A stretch of 64,000 nt of DNA from Streptomyces albus subsp. albus (GTDB lineage: Bacteria; Actinomycetota; Actinomycetes; Streptomycetales; Streptomycetaceae), in NCBI RefSeq assembly GCF_000725885.1, contig NZ_JODR01000028.1, positions 25,479 through 89,478 on the forward strand, given 5' to 3'. Below the pieces are notes generated by a model that worked only from the letters and a program-made list of their open reading frames with translations, made no database searches and was not told where the DNA came from. The position numbers and the translations under genes are program-made. Each line of letters starts with the position of its first letter. The stretch's first letter is position 1. Below, one piece after another: positions 1 to 9,600 of the stretch.

Positions 1-2
1 TC

Positions 3-266
3 GCCCGCGCTTTCGTGGAGGGCGGCAAGCCTGTGGCGGCGATCTGCCACGGCCCCTGGACCCTCGCCGAGGCGGGCGTCCTCAGTGGACGGCGCCTCAC
101 CTCCTGGCCCAGTATCCGCACGGATCTGCGGAACGCCGGGGCGGAGGTCGTCGACGAGGAGGTCGTGGTCGACCGCAACCTCACCTCCAGCCGCGGCCCG
201 CAGGACCTCCCCGTGTTCTGCACGACCATGGTCGACCAGTTCGCGAAAGCCCTCCAGCCCGCCTGA
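3..266 (+). CDS. DJ-1/PfpI family protein, C-terminal part (5' truncated by window edge)
   Basis: The reading frame is open from the first bases and ends at a TGA, giving 87 visible residues. The motif AAICHGPW near the start carries the nucleophile-elbow cysteine of the DJ-1/PfpI/type-1 glutamine-amidotransferase-like fold. It is followed by the usual [22 protein letters not shown] stretch (shown here only as a family pattern, residues about 20-41). Members are cysteine-dependent stress proteins, often called intracellular protease or glyoxalase-like. The N-terminal half lies outside the window, so the true start cannot be seen. A GTG inside the visible part is not a plausible start because it would remove the catalytic region context. 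Confidence 0.85.
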   Translation, partial: ARAFVEGGKPVAAICHGPWTLAEAGVLSGRRLTSWPSIRTDLRNAGAEVVDEEVVVDRNLTSSRGPQDLPVFCTTMVDQFAKALQPA

Positions 267-442
267 CGCCGGGTGGGCCCCGGCCGCGCGAATCCGGCCC
301 CGCCCCGGACCGGCGCCGACGGCCTGACACCGGCTCGGCCCTCGGCGCCGAACGGGCGCCGGACGCCGATCCCGGCCGCCGGCACCGCCCCCGTAACCGG
401 GCACCGGTCATCGCCTGCTCCGGGCCCGGGTACGGGCGCCGG

Positions 443-1000
443 TCAGGCGGTGGCGGCGCCGCCGGGGAGAAAGTCCTCGACGGTGGCCCGGCGGATGCTG
501 CCCCGGTAGCGCCGGGGCAGCCGCGGCACGGGCACCGTCAGCACGGGGCACACCGCATGCGCCAGCACCCGCCGCGTGGTGCTTCCGCGCCGCCGTCCGC
601 CGCGGGTGCCGATGACGAGCCGGTCCTCGCCCCGCGCGGCGGCCTCGCACAGTGCCCGCCAGGGCCGGTCGCGGACGATCCGCCGCTCGACGGCGACGAC
701 ACCGGCCGGGTCGCCGCCGAACACGTCGTCGAAGGCCCGCGCCAGCCGTGCGCGGGCCTCCCCGTGCCAGTGCTCGATCCAAGCCCGGTCCGGCCGCAGC
801 ATGTAGGCGGCCTCCCCCTCGGGCGGTTCCCAGGCGTGTACGGCCACCAGAGGGCGCCCCGTGGCGCGGGCCTCGCGGGCCGCGGCTCCGAGCGCGGCGA
901 ACCCGGCGAGTGTGCCGTGGACGCCGACGACGATCCGCCCGGTGCCGCCGACGGGCCCGTCGCCCGGGTGCGGTCTCGCCGTCCCTCCGTGGTCGTGCAT
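443..1000 (-). CDS. universal stress protein (UspA family)
   Basis: This encodes 185 residues. A single Usp domain spans about residues 20-160: beta-strand GRIVVGVHGT at the start, VVAVERRIVRDRPWRALCEAA in the middle, and the ATP-binding-like signature DRLVIGTRGGRRRGSTTRRV followed by HAVCPVLTVP. The G-2x-G-9x-G(S/T) nucleotide motif is present in this GTRGGRRRGST form. ATG at 998-1000 is chosen because GGGAGGGG lies 7-8 bases upstream; in-frame upstream sequence runs into C-rich non-coding DNA. The C-terminal tail after about 165 (RRATVEDFLPGG) is an extension. Such proteins are cytoplasmic and usually induced in dormancy or stress; the gene converges with the PfpI-like gene, another stress-type protein. 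Confidence 0.85.
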   Translation of the reverse strand: MHDHGGTARPHPGDGPVGGTGRIVVGVHGTLAGFAALGAAAREARATGRPLVAVHAWEPPEGEAAYMLRPDRAWIEHWHGEARARLARAFDDVFGGDPAGVVAVERRIVRDRPWRALCEAAARGEDRLVIGTRGGRRRGSTTRRVLAHAVCPVLTVPVPRLPRRYRGSIRRATVEDFLPGGAATA

Positions 1001-2110
1001 GCTGCTCACCCCTCCCGATGCGGCCACCGTTCCTCTCGTCACGGCTCGCCCCGCAGTGCTGGTGTGGGTGAGTGTGGTGCCGATTGGCCCCGCGGAACAG
1101 GTCCAATGACGGGGGATTGACCTTCTCCCGCTGGCAGGCGGGGAGGGTTTCCGGGGCCAATACGCGGCGCCGGGCGAGCCGTACGCGGCTGGACGAGTGC
1201 CCCACGACGGTGACAACGGTGCGGGCCACGCCCGTCCGGAACACCCGGCATGACCCGGCTCCCGGTCACCCCACGCCCCCGAGGCCCCGCTTCCCCGGCC
1301 CTCGTACGAGACCTCCGGCCCCGGCCCCCAGGCCCCGGGCCCGAGGGGAGCCCGTTCCCCCAGGCCTCCCCTCGGGCACCCCTCCCCAGGGGCCTCCCCA
1401 TGCGGGACTCCCGTCCCGCGTACGCCCCGGACAGCCCCGGGCTCCCCGTGTTGGCCCCCGTGCCGTGCACACCCTCGGGCCACCGGCCACCGGCGCCTCC
1501 CCGTGGCAGCCCAGGCCCACCGGTGCGCCCCCCGTCACCGGACAAGCCCCCCGGGGCCCTCGCCGTACCAACCCCGCCCCCCCCGGGCCGCCCGACGGCC
1601 ACCGACGTCTTGAGGCCCCTCGGACAGCACGGGCCTCCCATGCGGGACCCCCGCCCCAGGAATGCCCCCGGCCAGTCCCCCCGGGCCTCCCCGCCCAGGC
1701 CCCTTCTCCGACGGAGCCCCGGGGAAACCTGGGGCTCCCCCGCGAGGCCCCCGCCCGCGCGGGGGCCTCCCCCGTACGGCCCCTCCCCAGGTCGCACCGG
1801 AGCGGTACGCCGCCTCCCCAGGTCCGCCCCGCAGCGCCCGCGGGCCCCCGCTGCCCGGTGCTCCCCCGAGCTCCGGGCCCCGCAGTTCGCCGGGGCTCCC
1901 CCGATCCCCGGCGTCCACCGCGCAGCGCGGCGGTCCCCCGTGCCCCCCCGTCCCGGGCTCCGGGCTACCCCCGGATAGCCCGGCCCCCGTGACCGCCCCC
2001 GGCGGTTCCCCCTCGTCCCGGTGCCGCGCCTGCCGTTCACCGGCTCTCCCCTGCCGGGGCGTGGCACCGGGACGTTCCCCCGTCCCCCCGTTCTCCCCGT
2101 TGACATGCAT

Positions 2111-2128
2111 CCTGCCGTCGGCGGCAGG
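2111..2128. promoter_or_regulatory. short hairpin/dyad CCTGCC-N6-GGCAGG upstream of the PucR-type gene
   Basis: A perfect 6-base inverted repeat lies just upstream of the proposed promoter of the PucR-type gene. It may be an operator or merely a hairpin; no factor can be assigned. Confidence 0.35.
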
Positions 2129-2137
2129 GACCCCGCA

Positions 2138-2167
2138 TTGCCGGATCCCGGCAGAGTTCTCTAGGGT
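2138..2167 (+). promoter_or_regulatory. candidate promoter TTGCCG-N18-TAGGGT
   Basis: TTGCCG at 2138-2143 and TAGGGT at 2162-2167 are separated by 18 bases and lie about 70 bases before the GTG of the PucR-type gene. They resemble the vegetative actinomycete consensus. This is inference from spacing and sequence only. Confidence 0.4.
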
Positions 2168-2239
2168 CTGCGTGCCGGGCGGCGTCAAGGAACCGTCAGG
2201 ACGGCGTCAGAACCGGATCGAGGAACGACGGGGGTACGG

Positions 2240-3331
2240 GTGAGCGGGGCGACGGGGGTACGGGCGGGCGGGGCGGCCGGGATACCGGAGGCGTATCTGG
2301 CCGGGTACGCGGAGATCCTGGCCGATGTGTGCGCGACGGGACGCAGGCTGACCCGGGACGAACTGGAGACCCGGCGGACGCTGGGTGAGCGTGCCGCCGA
2401 CGCGGGGCTGGGGCTGCGGGCGCTGGTCGGCGCCCATCTGGCGGCGGCACGTGCGGCGTGGCCGTCGCTGCCGGGCGACGCCGACAGTCTGCTGGCGGGC
2501 ATGCAGCAGGCGGTGGACGCGGTGGCGGAGGGCTACGAGCGTGCGCAGCGGCAGGCGGTCCGGCAGGAGGAGGCCGCGCGGCGGGAGTTCATCGACGACC
2601 TGCTGCACGGGCGGAGCGATCTGGGCCGGCTGGCGGAGCGCGCGGAGCGGTTCGGGCTGCGGCTGGCGCACAGTCACGCGGTGGCGGTGGTCCGCGGTCC
2701 GGGTGTGTACGACGAGGGCGATCCGGTGGCGCGGCAGGTGGAGCGGGCGCTGATCGCCCGGTTCCACGACCGCGGGATCCTGCTGACCACCAAGGACGGT
2801 TGTCTGGTGTGTGTGGTGCCGGGTGACCAGCCGGAGGTGCTGACGCATTTCGCCAAGCACAGTCATGCGGCGACGGACGGCGGGCAGGTGGCGGTGGGCC
2901 GCGCCCAGTCGGGCCCGGGCGGGGTGGTGCAGTCCTATGAGGAGGCCCTGGGCGTGCTGGATCTGGCCGAGCGGCTGGAGTTGGACGAGCCGGTGCTGTA
3001 TGCGGCGGATCTGCTGGTCTATCCGGTGCTGACCCGGGACCGGCAGGCGATGGCGGATCTGGTGGAGGCGACGCTGGGTCCGCTGACGTCGGCGCGGGGC
3101 GGGGCACGACCGCTGCTGGAGACGCTGACGGTCTATTTCGACTGCGGCTGCGTGGCGGCCGAGGCGGCGCGGCGGCTGTCGTTGAGCGTGCGGGCCTTCA
3201 CCTACCGGCTGGCCCGTATCGAGCAGTTGACGGGGGCGGACCCGACGGACCCGGCACACCGCTACATGCTCCAGACGGCGGTGATCGGGGCGCGGCTGCT
3301 GGGCTGGCCGACCACGCCGCTGGGCTCGTGA
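2240..3331 (+). CDS. PucR-type helix-turn-helix transcriptional regulator
   Basis: This encodes 363 residues. The C-terminus (about 295-350) has the PucR/CdaR HTH: LLETLTVYFDCGCVAAEAAR, then RLSLSVRAFTYRLARIEQLTG and the terminal P-x-HRYMLQTAVIGARLL. The N-terminal 100 residues are alpha-helical (ELETRRTLGERAADAGLGLR), as in actinobacterial PucR sensors; a CdaR/GGDEF-like middle domain fills about 120-270. It should act as a cytoplasmic DNA-binding dimer; the ligand is unknown. The GTG at 2240 has only a weak ribosome site, so the start could be a little downstream. Its stop overlaps a GTG of the following gene. It follows the C-rich repeat region and has its own candidate promoter. Confidence 0.8.
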   Translation: MSGATGVRAGGAAGIPEAYLAGYAEILADVCATGRRLTRDELETRRTLGERAADAGLGLRALVGAHLAAARAAWPSLPGDADSLLAGMQQAVDAVAEGYERAQRQAVRQEEAARREFIDDLLHGRSDLGRLAERAERFGLRLAHSHAVAVVRGPGVYDEGDPVARQVERALIARFHDRGILLTTKDGCLVCVVPGDQPEVLTHFAKHSHAATDGGQVAVGRAQSGPGGVVQSYEEALGVLDLAERLELDEPVLYAADLLVYPVLTRDRQAMADLVEATLGPLTSARGGARPLLETLTVYFDCGCVAAEAARRLSLSVRAFTYRLARIEQLTGADPTDPAHRYMLQTAVIGARLLGWPTTPLGS

Positions 3332-3341
3332 GCGGGGGCGG

Positions 3342-3347
3342 TAGCGT
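3342..3347 (+). promoter_or_regulatory. -10 box TAGCGT, predicted leaderless start for the PPOX-type gene
   Basis: TAGCGT is followed by exactly 7 bases and then ATG at 3355, the geometry of actinobacterial leaderless transcripts. It favours 3355 over the overlapping GTG at 3328. Confidence 0.55.
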
Positions 3348-3354
3348 GCCGCGC

Positions 3355-3780
3355 ATGGACACAGCGACTCCGCGGACGGGTGAGGACGGTGCGGGCGGCC
3401 CGGGTTTCTGGGAGGAGCGCCGTATCGGTTTCCTCGGCACGCCGCGCCCCGACGGGACGGTGCATCTGGTGCCGGTGGGGGTGACGTACGACCCGGCGAC
3501 GCGGATCGCACGGGTCATCAGCAGCCGCTCCAGCAAGAAGGTGCGCAACGTGCTGGCCGCGGGCCCGGCGGGGGCCCGGGTGGCGGTGAGCCAGGCGGAG
3601 GGCCGGCGCTGGTGCACGCTGGAGGGCACGGCGGTGGTGCGGGACGATCCGGAGTCGGTGGCCGACGCGGAGGCGCGCTACACGCGGCGCTACAAGCCGC
3701 CGCGGCCGAATCCGGAGCGGGTCGTCATCGAGATCGTGGTGGACCGCGCGATGGGCACAGCGAAGCCGCCCGGCTGGTGA
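3355..3780 (+). CDS. PPOX-class F420-dependent oxidoreductase-like protein
   Basis: This encodes 141 residues from the ATG at 3355. The order RRIGFLGTPRPDGTVHLVPV, V-x-Y-DPATRIARVISSRSSKK, VRNVLAAGPAGARVAVS and RRWCTLEGTAVVRDDPE is the split beta-barrel of the pyridoxamine-5'-phosphate oxidase-like family. The SSRSSKKVRN stretch and the ending RVVIEIVVDR place it in the small F420/FMN-binding actinobacterial group. The natural substrate is unknown; proteins of this group reduce enones or other small molecules with F420H2. A GTG at 3328 overlaps the previous stop and would add nine residues, but the TAGCGT box 7 bases before 3355 argues for a leaderless start there. Confidence 0.8.
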   Translation: MDTATPRTGEDGAGGPGFWEERRIGFLGTPRPDGTVHLVPVGVTYDPATRIARVISSRSSKKVRNVLAAGPAGARVAVSQAEGRRWCTLEGTAVVRDDPESVADAEARYTRRYKPPRPNPERVVIEIVVDRAMGTAKPPGW

Positions 3781-4023
3781 CCGGCCGGCACGTCCCCGAC
3801 AGCTGGCATGCCCCCGTATCTGTCGCAGCCCTGACAGCCGGCACGGCCCCGATCCTCGTCACAGCCCGGCAGCCGCCGCAGCCCCGGCGCCCGGTGCGGC
3901 CCCATGACCGGCGGCACCACCGCGACGCCCGCACCGCCGCGGCACCGACGGCCCCGACCGCCCGGATGACCCGTACCGCCCCATGACCCCGCATGGCCGC
4001 AGGTGGCCGGCGCGCCGTGCCGG

Positions 4024-4398
4024 TCAGCCGTGGAGGGTGGCGGCCACGGCGGCGCCCGCGTAGGCGGCGCCCAGTCCGGCGGGCAGACTGGCCGCCAGGT
4101 TGGCCAGCGCGTAGAGGGGGGCTCCTTGTTCGGCGAGCCGCAGAGTCTCGTAGGAGAACGTCGAGTAGGTGCTGAGCGCCCCGCACAGTCCGGTGCCGAG
4201 CAGCAGTTGGAGGTGCGGGGAGGCGGCGCCGCCCGCGGCGGCGCCGGTGATCAGGCCGAGGAGCAGGCTGGCGGTCACGTTCACCACGAAGGTGCCCCAG
4301 GGGAAGAGGGCGTCGTGCCGGGACTGGACGGCCCGGTCGGTCAGATAGCGCAGGGGCGCTCCGACGGCGGCGCCCGCGGCGACGAGTAGCCAGTTCAC
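4024..4398 (-). CDS. crcB: fluoride channel subunit CrcB/FluC (distal gene of the operon)
   Basis: This encodes 124 residues with four hydrophobic segments. Family signatures are [10 protein letters not shown] in the first segment region, the pore-lining [15 protein letters not shown], and [15 protein letters not shown] with the TSTFS-type phenylalanine box. Fluc channels are dual-topology dimers that export fluoride across the membrane. The GTG start at 4396-4398 overlaps the stop of the DUF190 gene (GTGA), so translation is coupled. Together with the other crcB at 4772-5299 it could form a heterodimer; many Gram-positive and actinobacterial genomes carry two adjacent crcB genes for this reason. 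Confidence 0.93.
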   Translation of the reverse strand: MNWLLVAAGAAVGAPLRYLTDRAVQSRHDALFPWGTFVVNVTASLLLGLITGAAAGGAASPHLQLLLGTGLCGALSTYSTFSYETLRLAEQGAPLYALANLAASLPAGLGAAYAGAAVAATLHG

Positions 4399-4775
4399 TG
4401 TGGTGCGTCCCCCTCTTCCTGTCCTGTCCGGTCCCGGTGGCGGACGACCCGTACCGGATCGAGCAGCACCAGTGCGTCACGGGTGAGTTCGGCGATGTCC
4501 GCGACGAACGCCTCGATGCGTGCGGCCTCGTCCACGATGACGACGGCCACGGGCAGGTTCTCGGCGAGCGAGAGCAGCCGGGTCGTGTGGACGAGGGCGG
4601 AGGCGCCGAAGCCCTCGGTGCCGCGGAAGACACTGGCGCCGGCGAGCCGGGCGGCGTGGGCGCGGTTCACGATCTCGGCGTAGGCGGGTTTGTGGTGGTG
4701 ACGGTCGTCCTCGCCGAGCAGCACGGTCAGCCGCAGGGCTTCGGTGGTCTCGAAGGGCGCGTGGGTGGGGGTCAT
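4395..4775 (-). CDS. DUF190 family protein between the two crcB genes
   Basis: This encodes 126 residues starting at ATG 4773-4775. It shows the DUF190 pattern [77 protein letters not shown]. The fold is ferredoxin-like/PII-like in known relatives and members are repeatedly found beside crcB, but no activity is established. ATG overlaps the stop of the upstream crcB (ATGA) and its own stop overlaps the downstream GTG, so the three genes form one tightly coupled operon. A role as a cytoplasmic regulator or accessory of the fluoride channel is inference from context. Confidence 0.85.
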   Translation of the reverse strand: MTPTHAPFETTEALRLTVLLGEDDRHHHKPAYAEIVNRAHAARLAGASVFRGTEGFGASALVHTTRLLSLAENLPVAVVIVDEAARIEAFVADIAELTRDALVLLDPVRVVRHRDRTGQEEGDAPQ

Positions 4776-5299
4776 GGCCGCCTCCGTGCGATCAGCCGGC
4801 GGGTGAGGGTGGCGGTGAGCCAGACGGCGGCCAGGGCCGTGGCCGGGGTGAGGGCGAGGACGCCGAGGGCGAGGCCGGGCCGGTGCTCTTCCAACAGTCC
4901 GCGGATGTCCACGGCGTAGGTGGAGAAGGTGGTGTAACCGCCCAGTACGCCGGTGCCGAAGAAGGGGCGGACCAGCCGGTGTGCGGCCCATGCGTCGGTG
5001 AGGAGCACCATGAAGGCGCCCATGAGGGCGCACCCGGTGACGTTGACGAGGAGGATGGTCCAGGGGAAGGTGCCGGCGGGCGTGGGCCACAGCAGGGTGG
5101 CGGCGTAACGGGCCCAGGCGCCGAGGATTCCGCCGAGGGCGACGACGGCGAGGACGGGCCCCTGGTCCCGCCACCACCGCGCCCGCGATCGAACACCTGG
5201 CCGAAAAGCGGGTTCTGGGCCGAGGCCGGGATCGACGGACCCGGCCGCCGCGTCCTGCCGGTAAGGGTCTTCCTCCCGGGGCCGGGGAAGTCGCTCCAC
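4772..5299 (-). CDS. crcB: fluoride channel subunit CrcB/FluC (first gene, with N-terminal extension)
   Basis: This encodes 175 residues from a GTG preceded by AGGAGACGAAC. The channel core begins about residue 48: [20 protein letters not shown], then [19 protein letters not shown], and [20 protein letters not shown] with the TTFSTY phenylalanine box. The first 45 residues (Arg, Asp and Glu rich) are an extension not found in the usual 120-130 residue subunits. It heads the crcB-DUF190-crcB operon. A strong hairpin lies about 100 bases upstream in its leader, but no fluoride riboswitch consensus could be recognised. Confidence 0.9.
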   Translation of the reverse strand: MERLPRPREEDPYRQDAAAGSVDPGLGPEPAFRPGVRSRARWWRDQGPVLAVVALGGILGAWARYAATLLWPTPAGTFPWTILLVNVTGCALMGAFMVLLTDAWAAHRLVRPFFGTGVLGGYTTFSTYAVDIRGLLEEHRPGLALGVLALTPATALAAVWLTATLTRRLIARRRP

Positions 5300-6495
<1,196 letters not shown>

Positions 6496-6520
6496 CGCCG
6501 CTGAGCTCGCCCGCAGGACC

Positions 6521-6567
6521 GCCATGGCCCGCGCCTCTTCCCCCGAGGGCGCGGGCCATGGCTCTTT
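6521..6567 (+). terminator. rho-independent terminator after rpf
   Basis: A perfect 15-bp stem (GCCATGGCCCGCGCC with GGCGCGGGCCATGGC) and an 11-12 base loop are followed by TCTTT. It sits between convergent genes and may also serve the LysM/BTAD gene on the other strand. Confidence 0.85.
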
Positions 6568-6671
6568 CCGTCCCCGGGCCCCGGACCGGCCACGGCCGTA
6601 CCGCTCCGGGCTCCGGTCGTGTACGTGTCAGCCGGCGCGCTGTGCGCGGCCGATGACGGCGGCCGGGCCCA

Positions 6672-9600
6672 TCACCCGGTGCGGGTCCAGCCCGGGGCCA
6701 GCTCGTCCAGCAGTGCGGCGGTGCGGGGGGACACCCCGCGCTCGGGGCCGTGCAGGGCGGCGCCGCGCTCCACCACCCACCGCACCGCAGCATCCAGCTC
6801 CCCGGCATCCTCCGTGGCGTGCGCGGCGCGTACGAGTTCGTCCCACAGCCGCTCGTCGTCGGGTGCGGTGCGCAGCGCGGCCCGTACCGCCTCCACCGCC
6901 GCGTCCGGGTCCTGCGCCCGCAGATGCTCGGCGGCCAGCGCCAGCCCCAGGTCGGCGACCAGCAGCGGGTGCTGGGCCTCGGCGACGTGGTGGGCCAGCC
7001 AGCCGTAGCGTCCCTCCGGGCGGTCGGCGAGCAGGGGGCCGCGTGCCAGGGAGAGGGCGTCGGCGAGCTGGGCGCGGCGCAGCCGCGGCGCGAGCCTGGC
7101 GCCGCGTTCCCCGGTGCAGCCGTGGTGCAGGGTGCGCAGCACGTCCCAGTCACAGACGACGGAGGGCCGCAGGGCGAGCCGCCCGTCGGCGCCGGTGACC
7201 AGCCGCGGGGTGCCGTCGGTCTCGATGCCCAGCCAGTCCCGGAGCCGGTCGACCAGCGCGTCCCGCACGTCGTCCGTGACCCCCTTCGGCCACAGGGCGG
7301 AGGCCAGCACACGGGGGTGCACGCCGTCCCGGTTGAGGAGGAGCAGCGCCAGTGCCTCGTGGAGCAGGGCGCTGCGGGACTCCTCGGGCGCCTCGACGCC
7401 GGTGACGTCGAAGTCGCCCATGAGGCGGGCGTAGACCGCGGGGCGTCCGCTCTCGCTCAGGTCGACGCGGAATCCGGGCCCCTCGCCGTCCCCCGTCCCG
7501 GTCTCGTCGGCGTCGGCGAACAGTGCGACCACGGCCGCACGCAGCTCCTCGGGCAGCAGCTGGGCGCGCACTTCCAGTCCCATCCGCCGGGCGGCGAGCG
7601 TCCCCTCCTCGTCGATCTCGAACTCCCACACGACGCTGGGCAGCCGGCCGCCGGGCACCCCGACGACGAAGCCGTCACGTGCCCCCTCGCCGCCGGTGGT
7701 GAGGGCGGCGAGCCGGTGCGCCTCCTCGTCGGTGGGCTCGGCGCCGATCAGCACGACCTGCGAGGTGTCGCCGCGGCGCGGAACGGCCCCGCCCTCCCGC
7801 TCCCGCAGCAGTGCGGCCACATCGGGAAGGTGCCGGACGCGGTCGGGGGCGAGGGCGGTCAGTTCCGCGCCGAAGCCGACGAGGGTCAGGCCCAGGCCCT
7901 TCGACCAGCTGCCGGTGGCGAGTTCGGCGGCGATCGAGGCGAGGACCGCCTCACGCGCCGCGGCGTCCCCGGCGACCGACACCAGTCCGGGTACGGACTC
8001 CAGATTGAGCAGCAGCCGGGCCTCGCCGCGCAGCCCGAGGCTGACCAGCGCCGGATAGGGCGGGGGTGCCTCGGTGTCCACGTCGATCCGGGTGTGGGCG
8101 CGCTGGATCGTCCAGAAGGTGGCGCTCTGTCCGAACCGCCAGGGCGCGGGCGGCGCTCCGGCCTCCTCGGCGAGCTGGAGGTGCAGGTCCTGGCCGGTCA
8201 GCCAGGCCGCGTAGACGACGGGCAGCGGCCGGCCGGCCTCGGCGAGGTCCTCGGCCAGTCCGCGCAGCGCCCGGTCGAGGAAGCGGACGGCGCCCGGGTC
8301 GGCACCGGCCAGCAGTGCTTCCTGGGCGCGGGCCGCCGGATCGGAGGGCGGTGCGAAGTCGTCGGCGGGTGCGCGCCGGGCGCCGCCGGTGACCGCCCGC
8401 CACAGTGCCGCGCGCCGCCTGCTGCCCAGCGCGGCCAGCAGCCCGGCAGCGAGCAGGGGCGCGCCGATCAGCGCTTCGGGCAGCCCGACGGGACCGGGCG
8501 CACCGCCCTCGTCGGCCGCGGCCTGTCCGGACCGGTCGAGCCGGTTGCCGCCGTCGGCCCCGGGGGTGTCCGCGTGCGCGAGGTCCGAGGGCGTGTCGTC
8601 GCCGCCCCCGCCCTTGCCGTCGTCCGCCGTACCTTCCCGGCCGCTGCCGCGGGTGCCGCCGGGGTGGCCGCCGTGGTCCTCGCCGCCGCGCGGGTGGGAC
8701 GGGGTGGCGGAGTCGTCGGTGTCCGGGCGGCTGCCGCCGTCGTCCGGGGTGTCCGCGTCGTCGCCGGTGGCGCCCGGCCGGATGTCGTCGGGCTGGGCGA
8801 TGCCCGGCCCGGGGAGCCCGTCGTCGTCGGTGCCGTCGGTGCCGTCGATTGTGTCGCCGGTGTCGTCGCGGCCGGCGCTGTCGGGGCGGGTGGACTGCCC
8901 GTCGGCCGAGGTCTCGGGGACGGAGGGCGCCTGCCGGTCGGGGGCGTGCTCGTCGGGGGCGACCTCCACCGTCTCCCCCGGGCCGTTCCCGTCCGGACCG
9001 GTGTCCTCCGTCGTGGAGTCGCCGCCCGGGGACGCGCTGTCCTCCTCCCGGGGGTCCTGCCGGGCGTCGTCCTGCGGCAGGTCCCGGTCCGGCTGGAGCG
9101 CGGGGCGGTCGGTGCTGTTCTCCCGGGTGTCGTTCCGGGTGTCGTCCTGCGTCAGCTCCCGGTCCGGCTGGAGGGCCGGGCGGTCGGTGCTGCTGCTGTC
9201 CGGGACGCTCGGCTGCTCGTCCGGCTGGTCGGAGGGGTCGGACGGGCCGGCCTCCGACGGCTTCGGCTGCTCCGCGCGGTCGGGGCTGTCGGAGTGGTCG
9301 GAGTGGTCGGTGCCGTCCGGGACGGCGGTCCCGTCGGGGACGGAGACGTCTTCCTCGTCAGGGCCCGGCCCCCGCTCCGCCTCGTCCCGGCGGTCCTCCT
9401 GCCGCTGCTGCCGCCCGTCCTGCTTCCCGTCGTCCTGCTTCCCGTCGCCCTGCCCGTCCTGCTGCCGGTCCGGCCCGTCGGGCTGCGACGGCCGGGCCGG
9501 GCTCTCCTGCCGACCGCCGTCCCCGGCGTCGTGGCCGCCGCCCTGGGACCGGTAGCGCTCGTACTCGGCCCGCTCCTGCGCGTCGAGCCGGTCCGTGTCG

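Larger units (their letters stand above)
1001..2239. other. 1.2-kb C-rich non-coding region with diverged direct repeats
   Basis: No credible gene is seen. From about 1240 to 2090 the plus strand is dominated by C runs (CCCC, CCCCC, CCCCCC) with very few A or T bases. Open frames on both strands translate to Pro/Arg- or Gly/Arg-rich text without codon bias or ribosome sites. A block around 1390-1455 (GGGGCCTCCCCATGCGGGAC then CCCGTCCC and GCCCCGGACAGCCCC) recurs in diverged form at about 1630-1695, and GGGCCTCCC-type words occur at least four times. The last 140 bases before 2240 carry the promoter of the PucR-type gene. Confidence 0.7.

Noticed and set aside
1072..1992. Pro/Arg-rich open frame in the C-rich region
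   Set aside because: Pure composition effect; no ribosome site and no codon bias.
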